Assembly: GCA_019911785.1 (NCBI GenBank)
Contig: JAIOJM010000294.1
Span: forward strand, 1-5,951
Length of the DNA: 5,951 bases
DNA from: Sulfuricella sp.
GTDB lineage: Bacteria > Pseudomonadota > Gammaproteobacteria > Burkholderiales > Sulfuricellaceae
Direction: 5' to 3'
In this document: positions 5,809 to 5,951 of the stretch, in pieces
How positions within the stretch are numbered: the stretch's first letter is position 1
How the letters are laid out: each line of letters starts with the position of its first letter
The notes under the pieces: model-generated
Told to the model about the DNA's origin: nothing
Databases searched by the model: none
Seen by the model: the letters and a program-made list of their open reading frames with translations, nothing else
Translations under genes and position numbers: made by a program

Positions 5809-5951
5809 CCCAGCACTTCCTGCACCTTGGCCATCAGCTCCAGCGGGCTGAATGGCTTGACCAGGTAAGCACGAGCCCCGACCGAAAGCCCCAGCTCCCG
5901 GTCCTTCTGCTGGGCCTTGGCGGTCAGCATGATGACCGGGATGTCTGCCGT
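5805..5951 (-). CDS. Receiver-domain protein, C-terminal 48 residues only
   Basis: The frame is open from the right edge to TGA at 5805-5807. The visible residues are the last third of a receiver domain: the beta-4 strand with its Thr (IPVIMLTAK), then GARAYLVKPFSP with the conserved Lys-Pro, then a final helix ending KVQEVLG. The Thr and Lys needed for phosphorylation-driven switching are both present; the phospho-acceptor Asp lies outside the window. The protein ends right after the receiver, so it is either a single-domain CheY-like regulator or the tail of a hybrid histidine kinase. Its TGA overlaps the HD-GYP start by ATGA, which points to one operon and a shared pathway. Confidence 0.9.
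   Translation of the reverse strand, partial: TADIPVIMLTAKAQQKDRELGLSVGARAYLVKPFSPLELMAKVQEVLG

Overview
This window is a run of signal-transduction genes, all on the minus strand. It suggests a free-living Gram-negative proteobacterium. The base composition is moderately GC-rich, there is a large membrane sensor with a periplasmic domain, there are multi-PAS and HD-GYP proteins, and a REP-like palindromic repeat sits between genes. A betaproteobacterium is my best guess, but the lineage is inferred from style, not from a marker gene.

Layout, in the direction of transcription (right to left): (1) the last 48 codons of a receiver-domain protein enter from the right edge and stop at 5805. (2) It overlaps by ATGA a complete 672-aa PAS-PAS-GAF-HD-GYP protein (5808-3790), a predicted cyclic-di-GMP phosphodiesterase. 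(3) The end of that gene overlaps by ATGA a 23-codon open frame (3793-3722) with a GGAGGT ribosome-binding site; it may be an unannotated small protein or the remnant of a longer gene. (4) A perfect 11-bp-stem hairpin (3667-3691) follows. (5) A 327-aa response regulator with two receiver domains (3613-2630) comes next. Its first receiver is intact, and its second has lost the phospho-acceptor Asp, the Ser/Thr and the Lys. (6) A non-coding stretch (about 2237-2629) holds an 11-bp-stem hairpin, a 130-bp nested inverted-repeat element that looks like a REPIN or MITE, and three CGCCAAG repeats. A short open frame of remnant appearance follows at 2236-2156. (7) A perfect 8-2-8 palindrome and an AT-rich probable promoter region precede a large membrane sensor. 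Its first 682 codons (2047-1) encode TM, a Cache-like periplasmic domain, TM and three PAS domains before it runs off the left edge.

As a system, the right-hand genes look like a co-translated module: receiver protein, then sensory HD-GYP phosphodiesterase, then a possible small protein. A stand-alone double-receiver regulator and a membrane PAS sensor follow in the same orientation. The HD-GYP protein places the locus in cyclic-di-GMP signalling. The output domain of the left-hand sensor lies outside the window, so a link to cyclic-di-GMP there is only an expectation. Several long plus-strand open frames are antisense shadows and are not annotated.
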